From Rhynchonema sp. JSB1_4 (lineage: Eukaryota; Nematoda; Chromadorea; Monhysterida; Xyalidae), in the NCBI GenBank assembly GCA_030248065.1, contig JASAMV010006058.1, positions 1 to 64,000 of the forward strand: DNA of 64,000 bases, in the 5' to 3' direction. Positions 1-10,430 of the stretch are shown here, in pieces. The position numbers and the translations under genes are program-made. The notes beneath the pieces are model-generated. The model was not told where the DNA came from and ran no database searches. It worked only from the letters and a program-made list of their open reading frames with translations. Position 1 is the stretch's first letter. Every line of letters begins with the position of its first letter.

Positions 1-213
1 ACATTATCGCTAGGCATATGCGTGCCATTAAACAACGCGAGACTGTGCTCCATAGACGGTCTAGGTTGTCGATCAGCGATATGGTAGAAATGACCGGCTT
101 GCTTGAGATTCGAGAAATAGAAGTAAAAATGAACTGCTACCGTAGAGACCAATCGACCAGTGCTCAAGAATCTATATATTGTTCAAGGAAAACACGGACA
201 AACAAACAACCAC

Positions 214-1155
214 CTTGCTTTTGATTTTCTGCACGCCGACCGGTTCGGCCGGCTCAACGACAACGGCGATAGGTGCTTGGTCAACATCAGGGCACGCAGG
301 TTTCATCACCACAGTTGCATCATCAGGAACGTCAGGCTCACAATTTGTATCGGTGTGCGTTTCGGAGTCTATTTGAATCGCAATCGTAGCCGATTGTTGT
401 TGTTCGTCCGATTTTGATTCCTCTGGCTCAGACTGTTGTTGAATGATGGTGGCGGCGAGTGATTCGTTGTCGGAGTCGGTGGGCGGAGTCGTCGCGATCG
501 ATCGACGACCGCGCGACAGACGACTGCGACGACGATCCTGCAAAGTTCGTAGGAAACAAAAGGAACAAATTCGTTGTTTTCTTTTGTTTCCCAGGAAGAA
601 AGATGTTTGGCGCTTTTTGACAGATGAACGGACCGAAAGATTGGTTATTTTAGTTGTTGTGTGTCTTTGAGAGACGAACAGCACGAACATTTTAGTTGTT
701 GGTGCTGTTCGACACTAAAAGGCACACAACAACATGATTGCATTACGGCACTGCCATCCCGGCAACATCAAAGATATGGTTATTTTAGGCTTTAAAATGT
801 CTATTTTAGGCTTAAAATGCTATTTTAAGCAACACATTGGGGAATTAAATGTACCGGACGGGCAATTAAGGGGTAAGTGCACGGGGACGGAGAATTGAGT
901 GTGCCCAGCCCCTATTCCTCCCACCTCCTAAGGAACTACACTGCAGATCAAACTTGTGGTGTGGCCCAGGCCGCCAACTGACACACGACACTAACTTTGG
1001 TCACAGATCGGTCGTCAGCCGAGTCCACCATCGGTGAGTCAGGTGCGGCGAAAGCATCAAAATCAATCGCGTCGGGCACCTCGAGTCTAGGGCTTGTCGC
1101 TGATGCGGCATTTGGCGTTGGACCCGAATCGCCCATCGTTTTTCCTGCTGACTGA
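214..1155 (-). CDS. unidentified gene, two coding exons, 3' part off the window
   Basis: Two exons are supported on the minus strand. The first, 1155 or 1136 to 1005, follows an acceptor (TTTCAG), contains an ATG at 1136 and encodes an acidic stretch (MGDSGPTPNAASATSPRLEV and on) up to a GTGACC donor. The second, 537-214, lies between TTTGCAG and GTGGTT and encodes 108 residues: an Arg-rich start (DRRRSRLSRGRRS), then a Gln/Glu/Ser-rich acidic region. Both are phase 0, so they join cleanly. A further exon probably starts near 140-160 and reads to the window edge, but its acceptor and frame are ambiguous; the most protein-like frame does not match the donor phase. Composition suggests a disordered nuclear protein. 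No family recognised. The intron 1004-538 holds nothing I can name. Confidence 0.4.
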
Positions 1156-1244
1156 AATTAATGCTACAAGCTATCGTATGCAGTGCTGTGGCTACTTTTG
1201 CGGGGCGGGTAGGGTACACAGGTGGAAAAATCCGTGGCGGGTAG

Positions 1245-1743
1245 TAGGGTTAGAGAGATGTCGGGTGTCGGCTGTCGGGTGTCGGGTGTCAAAAAAGTGT
1301 AGGTGTCGGGTGTCGGGTACCCCCAGATGTCGGGTGTCGGGTTTTTTTGGACCCGACACCCGACAGCCGACACCCGACACTTACGGTTCAAAACATCAGT
1401 ATTGCTTGAGAGAAGAATTTTGAGAGAAAATTTTCTTCGAACCAAATGTTTCCGAAGACGCAGAATATGGCATTTTGGTGTTTATTTCGTGTGAAAATAG
1501 TTGAATTCAGTAACTTGAGCCAAAAAATTGCACTCATGATGCAAATGAGCAAAAATTTGCCTGTTTTTGGTCCAAAAACAGGTGTCGGGTGTCGGGTTTT
1601 TTTCAAAAACTAGATGTCGGGTGTCGGGTTTTTTTTGCAACTGTCGGGTGTCGGGTGTCGGCTTTTTTTCTGAGATGTCGGGTGTCGGGTACTTCCAGAT
1701 GTCGGCTGTCGGGTGTCGGGTACCCCCCCGACCTGTAACCCTA
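1245..1743. mobile_element. hAT-like MITE made of TCGGGTG minisatellite
   Basis: The ends TAGGGTTAGAGAGATGTCGG and CCCGACCTGTAACCCTA are flanked by a perfect 8-bp duplication, GCGGGTAG (1237-1244 and 1744-1751). Most of the body is GTCGGGTGTCGGGT repeats in both orientations (about 1258-1380 and 1580-1720). The long open frames in it are repeat artefacts. A second copy with the same ends lies at 60338-60638. Confidence 0.85.
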
Positions 1744-1769
1744 GCGGGTAGGGGGTAGTGTACCTGGAA

Positions 1770-3109
1770 CACTGTAGTGGCTGGGGGGATGGGGGATTCC
1801 CCCCTAAGGGGTATCTATCTCGAGTCAACCCTTAGGGGGGATGGGGGGGAAGGGTATCTATCTCGAGCCGACCCCAAAGGGTATCTCGAGCAAGTAGATT
1901 TATGGTTTTTTTATGGTTTAAGACAAAAATAGGTGTTTTTCAACCTCGGGACCCCCAAAAATCGCGCGCTCCGCGCGTAAACACCAAAAACACCCAAAAA
2001 TGGTCATTTTAGGCCAATTTTCGGCAAAAATGTAAAAAAATACCCATTTTTAGGCCAATTTTGCAGTAAAATTGGGAACTACTAAAGCTCGCGGCCACCC
2101 CCTGAAACTACCGTAATCCTTAACCTACCGTAACCAAACTTCAGTCACGTGACCTACAGACCCACACACACCCCCTTGTGCAATTTCAGTCGAATCGGTC
2201 AACCGAATCAGCCACGGCCGATCGCCATCGGAGGTATCGGGGCAAATTTTCAAAGTTGCTCGAAATTAAACATTAGCACCTCTATCATGTTCAGAATTTC
2301 ACGCTGAATCCAAAAATGTTAGTCTCATTAAAATCCGATGACGAACAAAAAAGATATGTTAGTGAGTGTGAGCCATAATGCGGCTTAATTGGCAAAGACG
2401 AGGATGACAGTTGATGAGATAATTGGAGCACTTGATGATGCAAATATAACAATGGGGGGTCTTGTGCAAAAAGCCCGCCTTTTTATGCGAACCGTGTGTG
2501 CCTTGCATGCTACTTGCGCGTAACAGCATGGTATAACAACATGCAACACACAGTGCACATACAGTCACAACAGGCAGTGCGCACACCACACCCAAGGTCA
2601 CCACTGCCTGTGCTGGTCGCTGATTGGTTGGCGTGTTGGCAGAATATCAAGCCGCTTGCTGTTCACATGTAACACACGCTGTAAAGTTTTCGTGCGTGGT
2701 CTGATTTTAATGAGACTAACATTTTTGGATTCAGCGTGAAATTCTGAACATGATAGAGGTGCTAATGTTTAATTTCGAGCAACTTTGAAAATTTGCCCCG
2801 ATACCTCCGATGGCGATCGGCCGTGGCCGATTCGGTTGACCGATTCGACTGAAATTGCACAAGGGGGTGTGTGTGGGTCTGTAGGTCACGTGACTGAAGT
2901 TTGGTTACGGTAGGTCGAGGATTACGGTAGTTTCAGGGGGTGGCCGCGAGCTTTAGTAGTTCCTAAAATTGCATGCAAAAAACGGCCTTTTTTCGCCTTT
3001 TGACGGACCATAGGGGTATCTTGGTTATAGCCTCTTGGGGGTATCTCGAGTAAGTCCGAAACCTTCCCCCCCTAGGGTATCTTGGGTCGATTGGCCTGCC
3101 ACCACACTG
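1770..3109. mobile_element. hAT-like element with GGGGTATC repeats, second layer of nest 1
   Basis: The ends CACTGTAGTGGCTGGG and GGCCTGCCACCACACTG are flanked by a perfect 8-bp duplication, ACCTGGAA (1762-1769 and 3110-3117). It contains AGGGGTATCTATCTCGAG-type repeats near both ends (1800-1890, 3010-3085), a CG palindrome at 1962-1978, and the inserted foldback element 2075-2963. No coding capacity. Confidence 0.85.
2075..2963. mobile_element. foldback-type element with 261-bp inverted repeats
   Basis: The arms 2075-2335 and 2703-2963 are reverse complements with only about three mismatches seen by eye. The outer ends read GGAACTACTAAAGCTCG. The element is flanked by a perfect 8-bp duplication, TAAAATTG (2067-2074 and 2964-2971). 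The 367-bp centre has no convincing gene. Both arms contain the perfect E-box palindrome GTCACGTGAC. The 8-bp duplication fits hAT or P; the very long inverted repeats are more like MULE or foldback elements. Superfamily left open. Confidence 0.9.
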
Positions 3110-4206
3110 ACCTGGAATCTTGGGGGAATCCGGTTTGGGGGGGAGGGGGGAGATTTTTCGGGACGGGTAGGGTACAATACAAGTTTTTTCGGGTGCCTAT
3201 TATATGCTATAAAGTGCATACCTATATCGCACGTAGCGCGCGATTTTTTGCACTTCTAAGTATTCTTGCGGGCCGAAAAAAAACCGTTTTTTTCGGAAAA
3301 AAAACGAAAAAAACCGTTTTTTTCCGAGGCCCGGAAAAATACGTTTTTATTTTTCCGGAAATTTTTCCAAGTGGAAACTTTTGGAAAAAAACGGTTTTTT
3401 TTCAAAAATTTCCGAAAAATTTTTCAAAGGTTGCGAAAGGATGTTGTCAAAACCAATGTAAATCGACGCTAAACAGTTCTAAATGGGCACTTTTTAATCT
3501 CTAAGTATATTTATCTCTGTATTTTTAGCCAGTTTCAGGCCGTTTCCCGACAAAATTTTCTTCAAAATAGGCGTTTTTGGACCATGGGTATCCTTAAGTA
3601 CTGGAAAAATATTTGGAAAAAAACCGTTTTTTTTCGGAGAAAAACGGTTTTTTTCAAAAATATATTTTGCGGAAAAATACGCAAGTATGCTTTTAAGGCT
3701 TTTCGGTCGAAATTTGGGCATTTTTGACTGAAAAAATGGACATTTTGAGGGCAAAAATCGGGGCGGGTAGGGTACCAGAGAGGGCGGGTAGGACAGGGGG
3801 TAGGGTACCGGAGCGGGGCGGGTAGGGGGTAGAGTACCAGGCCGGGGCGGGTAGGGTACCATTGGGGGGACCCCCTCCTCCCCCCAGCCACAGCACTGAT
3901 CGTATGGGGATCGGAGTCGGCGACGTTGCCGACAACGACGTCCGACACAGACTTTTCAAAATTTTCCAACCCTGACTATGGGTGGGCACAATACCCAATA
4001 CCAATACCACCCAATACCAATACCAGTGTTTGGTATTGGTATTGGGTCTAATTCTGGTATTGGGTATTGTTATTGAAGCTGGCCTGGTATTGGTATTGGG
4101 TATAGGTATTAGGTTTGCCCAGGTATTGGGTCAAAACCAATACCCAATACTAATCCTGAAAAACCCAATACCAAACCAATACCAAACCCAATGCCTGACT
4201 CAAAAC

Positions 4207-4784
4207 TAGGCCTGGGCACAATACCACTTTTGACACCCAATACCAATACCCAATACCAATACCGGCCCTGTACCAATACCCAATACCCAATACCAACACC
4301 AAATTGGTGACCCAATACCAATACCGGGTGAGACCCAATACCAATACCAATACCCAATACCAGATCAATACTAGTGAAGTGCCTGGTATTGGGTTTGGTA
4401 TTGGGTTGGTATTGGTATTGAGTATTGGGTATTGGGTTGGTATTGGTATTGGGTATTGGTCTTAGTATTGGTTTGGTATTGGGTTTTTGGTCTGGTATTG
4501 GGTTGGTATTGGGTTGGTATTGGTTTGGTATTGGGTTTTGAGTCAGGTATTGGGTTTGGTATTGGTTTGGTATTGGGTTTTTCTGGATTAGTATTGGGTA
4601 TTGGTTTTGACCCAATACCTGGACTAACCCAATACCAATACCCAATACCAATACCAGGCCAGCTTCAATACCAATACCCAATACCCAATACCAGAATTAG
4701 ACCCAATACCAATACCAAACACTGGTATTGGTATTGGTATTGGGTGGTATTGGTATTGGGTATTGGGTATTGTGCCCACCCATA
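4207..4784. mobile_element. inverted copy of the CCAATAC element inserted into itself
   Basis: The ends TAGGCCTGGGCACAATACC and GGTATTGTGCCCACCCATA are flanked by a perfect 8-bp duplication, CTCAAAAC (4199-4206 and 4785-4792). Its two halves are the reverse complement of the host element's flanking halves (3977-4206 against about 4545-4784; 4207-4545 against about 4785-5100). The same element family has therefore inserted into itself in the opposite orientation, leaving a roughly 1.1-kb region that can fold on itself. Open frames of 140-196 codons here are periodic repeat translations, not genes. Confidence 0.8.
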
Positions 4785-5173
4785 CTCAAAACCCAATACC
4801 AAACCAATACCAACCCAATACCAGACCAAAAACCCAATACCAAACCAATACTAAGACCAATACCCAATACCAATACCAAACCCAATACACAATACTCAAT
4901 ACCAATACCAACCCATACCCAATACCAAACCCAATACCAGGCAGTTCAGTAGTATTGATCTGGTATTGGGTATATTGGTATTGGTATTGGGTCTCACCCG
5001 GTATTGGTATTGGGTATTGGGTCACCAATTTGGTATTGGTATTGGGTATTGGTACAGGGCCGGTATTGGTATTGGGTATTGGGTGTCAAAAGTGGAATTG
5101 TGCCCAGGCCATAGTAGTGGCTGGGGGGGGGGGGGGGGGGTTGGGGGGGGGGGGTTACCCCCCCCCCTCTCAG

Positions 5174-5577
5174 CAGTGTAGTTCCTGGGGTGGGAGGGGT
5201 GGGACCCCCCCTCGGGTACGTCTGTTCCCCCTCCGAGGTACGCCTGCCCCACTGTTCCCCCTCCGGGTACGTCTGCTCCCCCAATTTTTTCCTAAAATGG
5301 GCAAATTTAGGCCTAAAATAGGCATTTTTAGGCCAAAAATAGGTAAACTTTAGGTGAAACCTCCAAAAAAACGCCAAAATACCCTTTTTATAGGGGATTT
5401 TTCGCAAAAGAAGGCAAAAATTGTCCAATTTTTCGACCTCAAAAAATGACTTTTTTCCGCCCCCCCCCCAAATTGGGACTTCCCCCCCCCCCGTCCCCCC
5501 CAGGTAGGTACGTCTGTTCCCCCTCCGAAAATAGTGGAGGGTACGTCTGTTCCCCCTCCGGACCAGGAACTACACTG
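5174..5577. mobile_element. hAT-like MITE with GGGTACGTCTG repeats
   Basis: The ends CAGTGTAGTTCCTGG and CCAGGAACTACACTG are perfect inverted repeats flanked by a perfect 8-bp duplication, CCTCTCAG (5166-5173 and 5578-5585). The body has GGGTACGTCTGTTCCCCCTC units near both ends around an A/T-rich middle. No coding capacity. Confidence 0.9.
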
Positions 5578-5645
5578 CCTCTCAGTACTTACCTACCACA
5601 AAACCCGAGGGGGGGGTTGAGTACTTACCTCTCACAACTCCAAAT

Positions 5646-6113
5646 CAGTGTTGGAGGTACTCTGGCGGGGGGGAGCCCTACTGTACCGCGCTCAGAGAGG
5701 GGGGGATACCTACTGTACCAGAGCCGATGGCCTGGGGGGGGTTAGGTACCTAGGGGGGGGTTTGGGGGGGGGGGTTGGGGGGGTTAGGTTTTGGGGTGAA
5801 AATTTTTTATGTGTTTATTATGTGTGGAATCGTGTGAAAACGTGGTATTTGCGCGCGTAGCGCGCGAATTTTGGGTAATTTGAGGCAAAAACCACTGATT
5901 TTACACTAATTTTGGCCATTTTGGTCAAAAATTGGCACTTTTTGGGGCAAAATCGGGGGGGATACCTACTGTACCGGGGTGAAAATCGGGGGGGATACCT
6001 ACTGTACCATGCCAAACATCGGGGGGGATACCTACTGTACCAGGCGAGGGGGGATACCTACTGTACTGGGGGGGGCTACCCCCCCCCCCCCCCCCCCCCC
6101 ACCTCCAACACTG
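5646..6113. mobile_element. hAT-like MITE with GGGATACCTACTGTACC repeats
   Basis: The ends CAGTGTTGGAGGT and ACCTCCAACACTG are flanked by a perfect 8-bp duplication, CTCCAAAT (5638-5645 and 6114-6121). It contains GGGGGATACCTACTGTACC units at both ends and a CG palindrome (GCGCGCGTAGCGCGCG, 5851-5866) in the middle, with long G and C runs. Confidence 0.9.
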
Positions 6114-6434
6114 CTCCAAATCATACCTCTCACAAGCAATTTTATACCCTTTTAAGGCAAAAATCGGTGTTTTTCGACCTTATCTTCCCAAAAATCGCGC
6201 GCTCCGCGCGCAAACCCACCCATAATACCTATTTTTCCGCGATTTTCGGCGAAAATTTGGAAAAAGTACTATTTTTACCTCATTTTTTGGCCAAAATTGT
6301 ATCACAAAAACGGTGTTTTTTCGCGTTTTTGGGTGACCAAAATCATACCTCTCACGCTTCCGGTCCCAACCCCGCATCATACTTACCTCTCACACATGGG
6401 CCTGCCACTACACTGGCCCAGGCCTAACCCTGAC

Positions 6435-8175
6435 ACCGAAAAATACCTAGGCCGACTCCGACACTGACACTTGGCGATGTCTGCCGAAACCGACACTACT
6501 AATTTTGGTAAAAAGTCGTATTTTTTACATAAAGTTCGCTCAGATTTTGAGGATTTAGCCGCCGCGGTGGGATCTTCTCAGGTGCGCAGCTGTATTTATT
6601 GTGTCATAAAAACTAGATCCGGCTCACATCACAGCGAGAGCTAATCCAAACTGTTGGTCGAGGGGTCGAGCAGATGCAGAACTGATTTGTCATTCGATGG
6701 TCGATCGGATTCGGCCGGAACGGAAACTAAGGTTACAAAACGTGTCTGTGTGTCATTGTCATGTCATGTTACCTCGGGCTCGGGCTGGCCCGGCCCGACG
6801 AGGTCCTGGGGTCGGCCCGGCTCGGCCCGGCCCGACAGTTCGGGCCGGATATTTTTTTCGGCCCGACTTTTTCTGATTATATTTTGAAGAAAATTTTTTG
6901 GTGCAAAAATTACAGTTTTTTGTTTAAAAATACCTGAAAATCATAGAAGTCGGTCTTAAGCTGCTGAATCGTAAGAAATTTTGGCTAATTTACCGTAAAA
7001 AGTCATGATTTTTTATTAAAATTTGATGATATCGGGCCTTTTCGGGCCGACCATCCCGGCCCGGCCCGAAAAGCCGGCCCGGCCGCCGGGCCGATTCCCA
7101 CCTCTGATCCTGTGGGTATTTTCTTTCCCAAATGTTTGAATTTTTCGCGCCAAGCTTCCCGATGCGTCAGCGGTCACCACGCTGTGGCAGTCGTCTGTTA
7201 TGGTGCATATGCACACGCATGACAAGCTATGGAATAATTCGTACAGAAGTGGTTGTGTGACATGTAAAAGACTCCGCCCCGACGTTGTATTGTTTCCTTG
7301 TCCTGTCTGTCTGTGTACGCTCCTTGTGGGATATTAATAGAACTAGCATCAGGGATACACCAACTCTTGTTTCAGACCCATTCGGCGCGATCCCCGTCAA
7401 TGAGCAATGTTCCCGAACCTTGGTCCGCTGGACTGTTTGAAAATAAAATGGTGTTGTGAATAACTTTTCTGTCAAAATGAGCTGTTTTTCACTATTTGAT
7501 GACATGAATTTTCAATCACAAACCTTTGCGTTCGGCTAAAACGACAGCCCCTATGTGTGGAACATGAATCTCAAAAATTAACATTTTCATCTGTTCAGGC
7601 AACGTACAATACGGAGCCCGTTCAACGGGAGTGCTTGTAGAATACCAATGACATTTTAATTCTTAATAAATCATCTTACGGTATTTCCTCCATAATTGTG
7701 CGCATTTGAAGAGCGAACATTGCGCACTTGAGACATTTGCAAATTGCAAATTGTTAAGCGAAAGGACAGTTGTGATTCATGTTTCTACCATGAATTCGGT
7801 ATAACGTGGTAACACTAATTTTGTGCATGATGCTCACTCATTTGCATAAGTGCTGATTAGCACATCCACACAACAGCGATACCGAGAAACACGGTACATT
7901 TTGATGAATAAACGCATCAACGGTGGTGCCAAGCCAGTGTGATGTAACTATTATTGATCAATGAAAATACAAAAGAGTACTATCGGTAATTTTCCATCCA
8001 GCATCACAGTAACGAAGTGATACGTCCAAGCTTTCAATTTCGTTTCATTCGGTAATTTATTCTCTTGCTGCATCCTACATTTTCCAATCCCACGGTTGTT
8101 ATTCCAAGCAGTGAATCTTGAAAACGTTCTCTCAGGATGCCCAAACATAACCCACCACACAAAGTGCGGTTGTTG
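6435..8175. other. region without recognisable gene; partial hAT-like element
   Basis: Around 6765-7106 is a GCCCGG-rich block. Its right end (CGATTCCCACCTCTG, ending 7106) looks like a hAT terminus of the CAGAGGTGG type, but no matching left end or target duplication was found. The rest, including 7107-8175, shows no exon chain, repeat array or RNA gene I can support. Confidence 0.4.
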
Positions 8176-8178
8176 TAA

Positions 8179-9776
8179 GGCGGCCTTCACAATGCATGCG
8201 GGTTGCGGGTTGCGGGCCGAGGTAATGCGGGCCCGCAAAAATTGAATCCGCACTAGGTTTCACAATGCAATGTGCGGGTTGCGGGCCAGAAGTTCTAATT
8301 GAAGCAAACCCGCAACCCGCAGTTCCTTGCCCGCATGCGGGTGCATTGTGAAACCAAAAAAATGCGGGTTGCGGGCGAAGAGGAGTTTAGGAAACGTCAC
8401 AAAGCATAACATTCATGAGCTCTTCTTTGTCAATACTGACTTCGAAAAACATGTACTGGTACTATTCAGGTACTGGTCGCACACAAAGTTTACAAAAACT
8501 GGTCAAATTTTTTTCCTGAATCGTGAAGCAGGAAAGTGACAGGGCAGTGACGTTGCGTTGCAATCGCACACAAGGCATGCAGTCCACAAAATGTTTCAGA
8601 CCCGCAGCAATGTATAGGCAATCCATCGGTTCATGGCACTTTTATACATAGCGCGCATGCAGCAGCAGACGCCATTTTCTAAACAAGATGTGCACTTTGG
8701 GCGAGTGCCATACTTTGATGGCCGACTTTTAAAATTACCTGGCTTTCATAAGCTGCTTGACATAACACATCTCTGCACATGCACTGTCGCAAAATTTGGG
8801 GATGTTTCAACGGATAGCTGCCGAAAAGTAGATGCACTCATTGACGGCAGTAATTTATCGTGCAGCCTGTGTGTGGAGTGCCATGAGCTGGCGGATTGCC
8901 TATAGGTGCTCTTCTGGTTTATTTTCCGGTGAAAATGTTTTGTGAGAGTCACAAATAGCACAGCGGTTAAGAATGACTGAATGTGAAAATCAGGAATGAT
9001 TTGATGAATTCTTATGTGATCATTGTGCGACCAATATCTACTATTGAGTTTTAGTATTGTGTACTGATTTTAAGATGAGCAACAAATACCGATTGCATTG
9101 TCCTTGTCTGGAGACCACCGAAGTTTCAAGTGGTGATAAAAATTTTGAAAACATGAGGAAGTATCAAACCTTGAAGCAAATTTCGTCTGTGCATTTCGCA
9201 AACATTTACCGCTAACTAATAATAATACCGACATTACATATGTATAAACACGTGCACTCCGTTTGGGACACAATGGGATTGCAGATTCTCGTTGTTTTCA
9301 GTTGTTTGGAAAGCTGAGCATGAAAGTTTCTGAAGAAAGCTGTACAAATTTTGCATGCAAATTGTTTGCGCAAATAAAGATAAGCATGTTGCGCTTGACA
9401 CACTGTTCTTGGAATTCTGCAACATCGAAAACATATAGAGAGTCGAAAACCTGTGCTCCCTGAGCAATGGGTCAACAAAAATCAACCATCCGAGCATGCG
9501 CTGAGGACCCAAACCCGCAAAAAAATAGGATCAGTTCTAATCGAGAAAATGCGGGTTGCGGGCCGGTTTGGCCCCCAACCCGCAATCCGCACGCTGCTAT
9601 GTGAAGGACACTCTGCGTGCGGGTTGCGGGTTGCGGGCCGGGCTCGCCCCGCACTCCACGACCCGCAACCCGCATTTCTTGTGTCTTCACAATGCATGCG
9701 GGTTGCGGGTTGCGGGCCGATGTGGCCCGCAACCCGCACTGTGCATTGTGAAGACACAAGAAATGAAAAGGCCGCC
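8179..9776. mobile_element. Harbinger-like non-autonomous element, long copy
   Basis: The ends GGCGGCCTTCACAATGCATG and (reverse complement) GGCGGCCTTTTC are flanked by TAA on both sides (8176-8178 and 9777-9779). A TWA duplication with a GG-starting inverted repeat is the PIF/Harbinger pattern. The terminal regions (8205-8370, 9548-9745) are GCGGGTTGCGGGC minisatellite in both orientations. About 8253-8354 looks like a small nested inverted-repeat insertion (GGTTTCACAATGC ends). The centre (8500-9540) is non-coding or decayed. It matches the interior of 14200-15128, so the two are copies of one family. Confidence 0.75.
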
Positions 9777-9779
9777 TAA

Positions 9780-10430
9780 GCACAAAGTCTTCATTTGGGT
9801 AAAACAAACGAGCAAGAAATCCCACGTCGGGCAACTTCTTTGATCAAATCCAAGTAGCTTGTCCCATGGTCGTGCCGGGTCCATCTTTGTTGCAGCAGAC
9901 GCCCAAACCTTAGCGTTTATTCTTTCAAATCACCATCTCAGCTATATGACGTGGCACGTGAACAACGCATTTGTTTGAACCGGTTTTCTTGTTGCTCCTC
10001 AGGAACAGTTTCAATACTCTGGGAGTGTAATAAGTTCTTCGATGAGAACATTTCTTGGAAAACGAACAAATGTGGCAAACGTTAACAAATATTTTTGCAC
10101 AGAGAAAGCACCTGTAGCGGTATGTACATACCTATAGCTCTAGGACACATGCGAGATACAATTGTGATTGATTTTTATTGACCAAAAACACGAGCGAAAA
10201 TACATGATAAAAATACAGGATTTCATTTGAAAATACTGTATTTTGTTTTGTTATACCATATACGGTATAAAACGTTTATTTTGTTTGATTCTTATAATCC
10301 ATTTTATTATTTGATTTTATTATGATGCATTCGTTTTTGAGCATCACTTTACGACCAACACACAAATGCGTTTGTTTTGTTTGTGTTCAGTCGTCAGTTC
10401 GCGCATATTTCTCCGCTGTCAATCAAAAAA
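9780..10430. other. intergenic, nothing recognised
   Basis: A/T-rich stretch between the Harbinger-like element and the first cysteine-rich gene. It should contain that gene's promoter, but I see no motif I can defend. Confidence 0.4.

Larger units (their letters stand above)
1181..3898. mobile_element. hAT-like non-autonomous element, outer layer of nest 1
   Basis: The ends read CAGTGCTGTGGCT (left) and AGCCACAGCACTG (right) and are flanked by a perfect 8-bp duplication, ATCGTATG, at 1173-1180 and 3899-3906. A CAGTG terminus plus an 8-bp target duplication is the hAT signature. The element's own body is G-rich (GGGCGGGTAGGGTACC units, densest at 3765-3870), with A/T-rich AAAACGGTTTTTTTC stretches and a CG palindrome at 3226-3243. 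It has no transposase. It carries the insertions 1245-1743 and 1770-3109. Confidence 0.85.
5110..6415. mobile_element. hAT-like element, third layer of nest 2
   Basis: The ends CATAGTAGTGGCTGGG and GGCCTGCCACTACACTG are flanked by a perfect 8-bp duplication, GCCCAGGC (5102-5109 and 6416-6423). Its own sequence includes a poly-G block (about 5121-5160), ACTTACCTCTCAC units and a CG palindrome at 6195-6211. Its right end closely matches that of 1770-3109, so the two are relatives. It carries 5174-5577 and 5646-6113. Confidence 0.85.
3977..6426. mobile_element. CCAATAC-minisatellite element, outer layer of nest 2
   Basis: The ends TATGGGTGGGCACAATACC and GTGCCCAGGCCTA are flanked by a perfect 8-bp duplication, ACCCTGAC (3969-3976 and 6427-6434). 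The duplication only appears once the insertions 4207-4784 and 5110-6415 are removed, which supports the nesting order. The remaining body, about 550 bp, is (CCCAATACCAATA)n. Superfamily by the 8-bp duplication: hAT-like. Confidence 0.8.

Noticed and set aside
929..946. AGGAACTACACTG as the right end of another hAT-like element
   Set aside because: The terminus fits, but no matching left end or 8-bp duplication could be found to its left.
1164..1828. Overlapping open frames rich in PDTRHPT and YPTRP
   Set aside because: They translate the TCGGGTG and GGGTAGGGTACC minisatellites inside hAT-like elements.
3987..5095. CRISPR-like array
   Set aside because: Units are 6-13 bp without unique spacers of even size, in eukaryotic DNA; it is a minisatellite inside a transposon.
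3982..5353. Open frames up to 196 codons such as 4109-4681 and 4763-5353
   Set aside because: They are translations of CCAATAC/GGTATTGG repeats on both strands, with periodic residues and no splice or coding signature.
5121..6100. Long G and C runs as telomeric or G4 regulatory sequence
   Set aside because: They lie inside nested MITEs and may partly be sequencing or assembly artefacts of homopolymers; no telomere unit is present.
8633..8905. 90-codon open frame inside the Harbinger-like element as a transposase fragment
   Set aside because: No DDE or HTH motif is visible and the corresponding part of 14200-15128 does not keep the frame.
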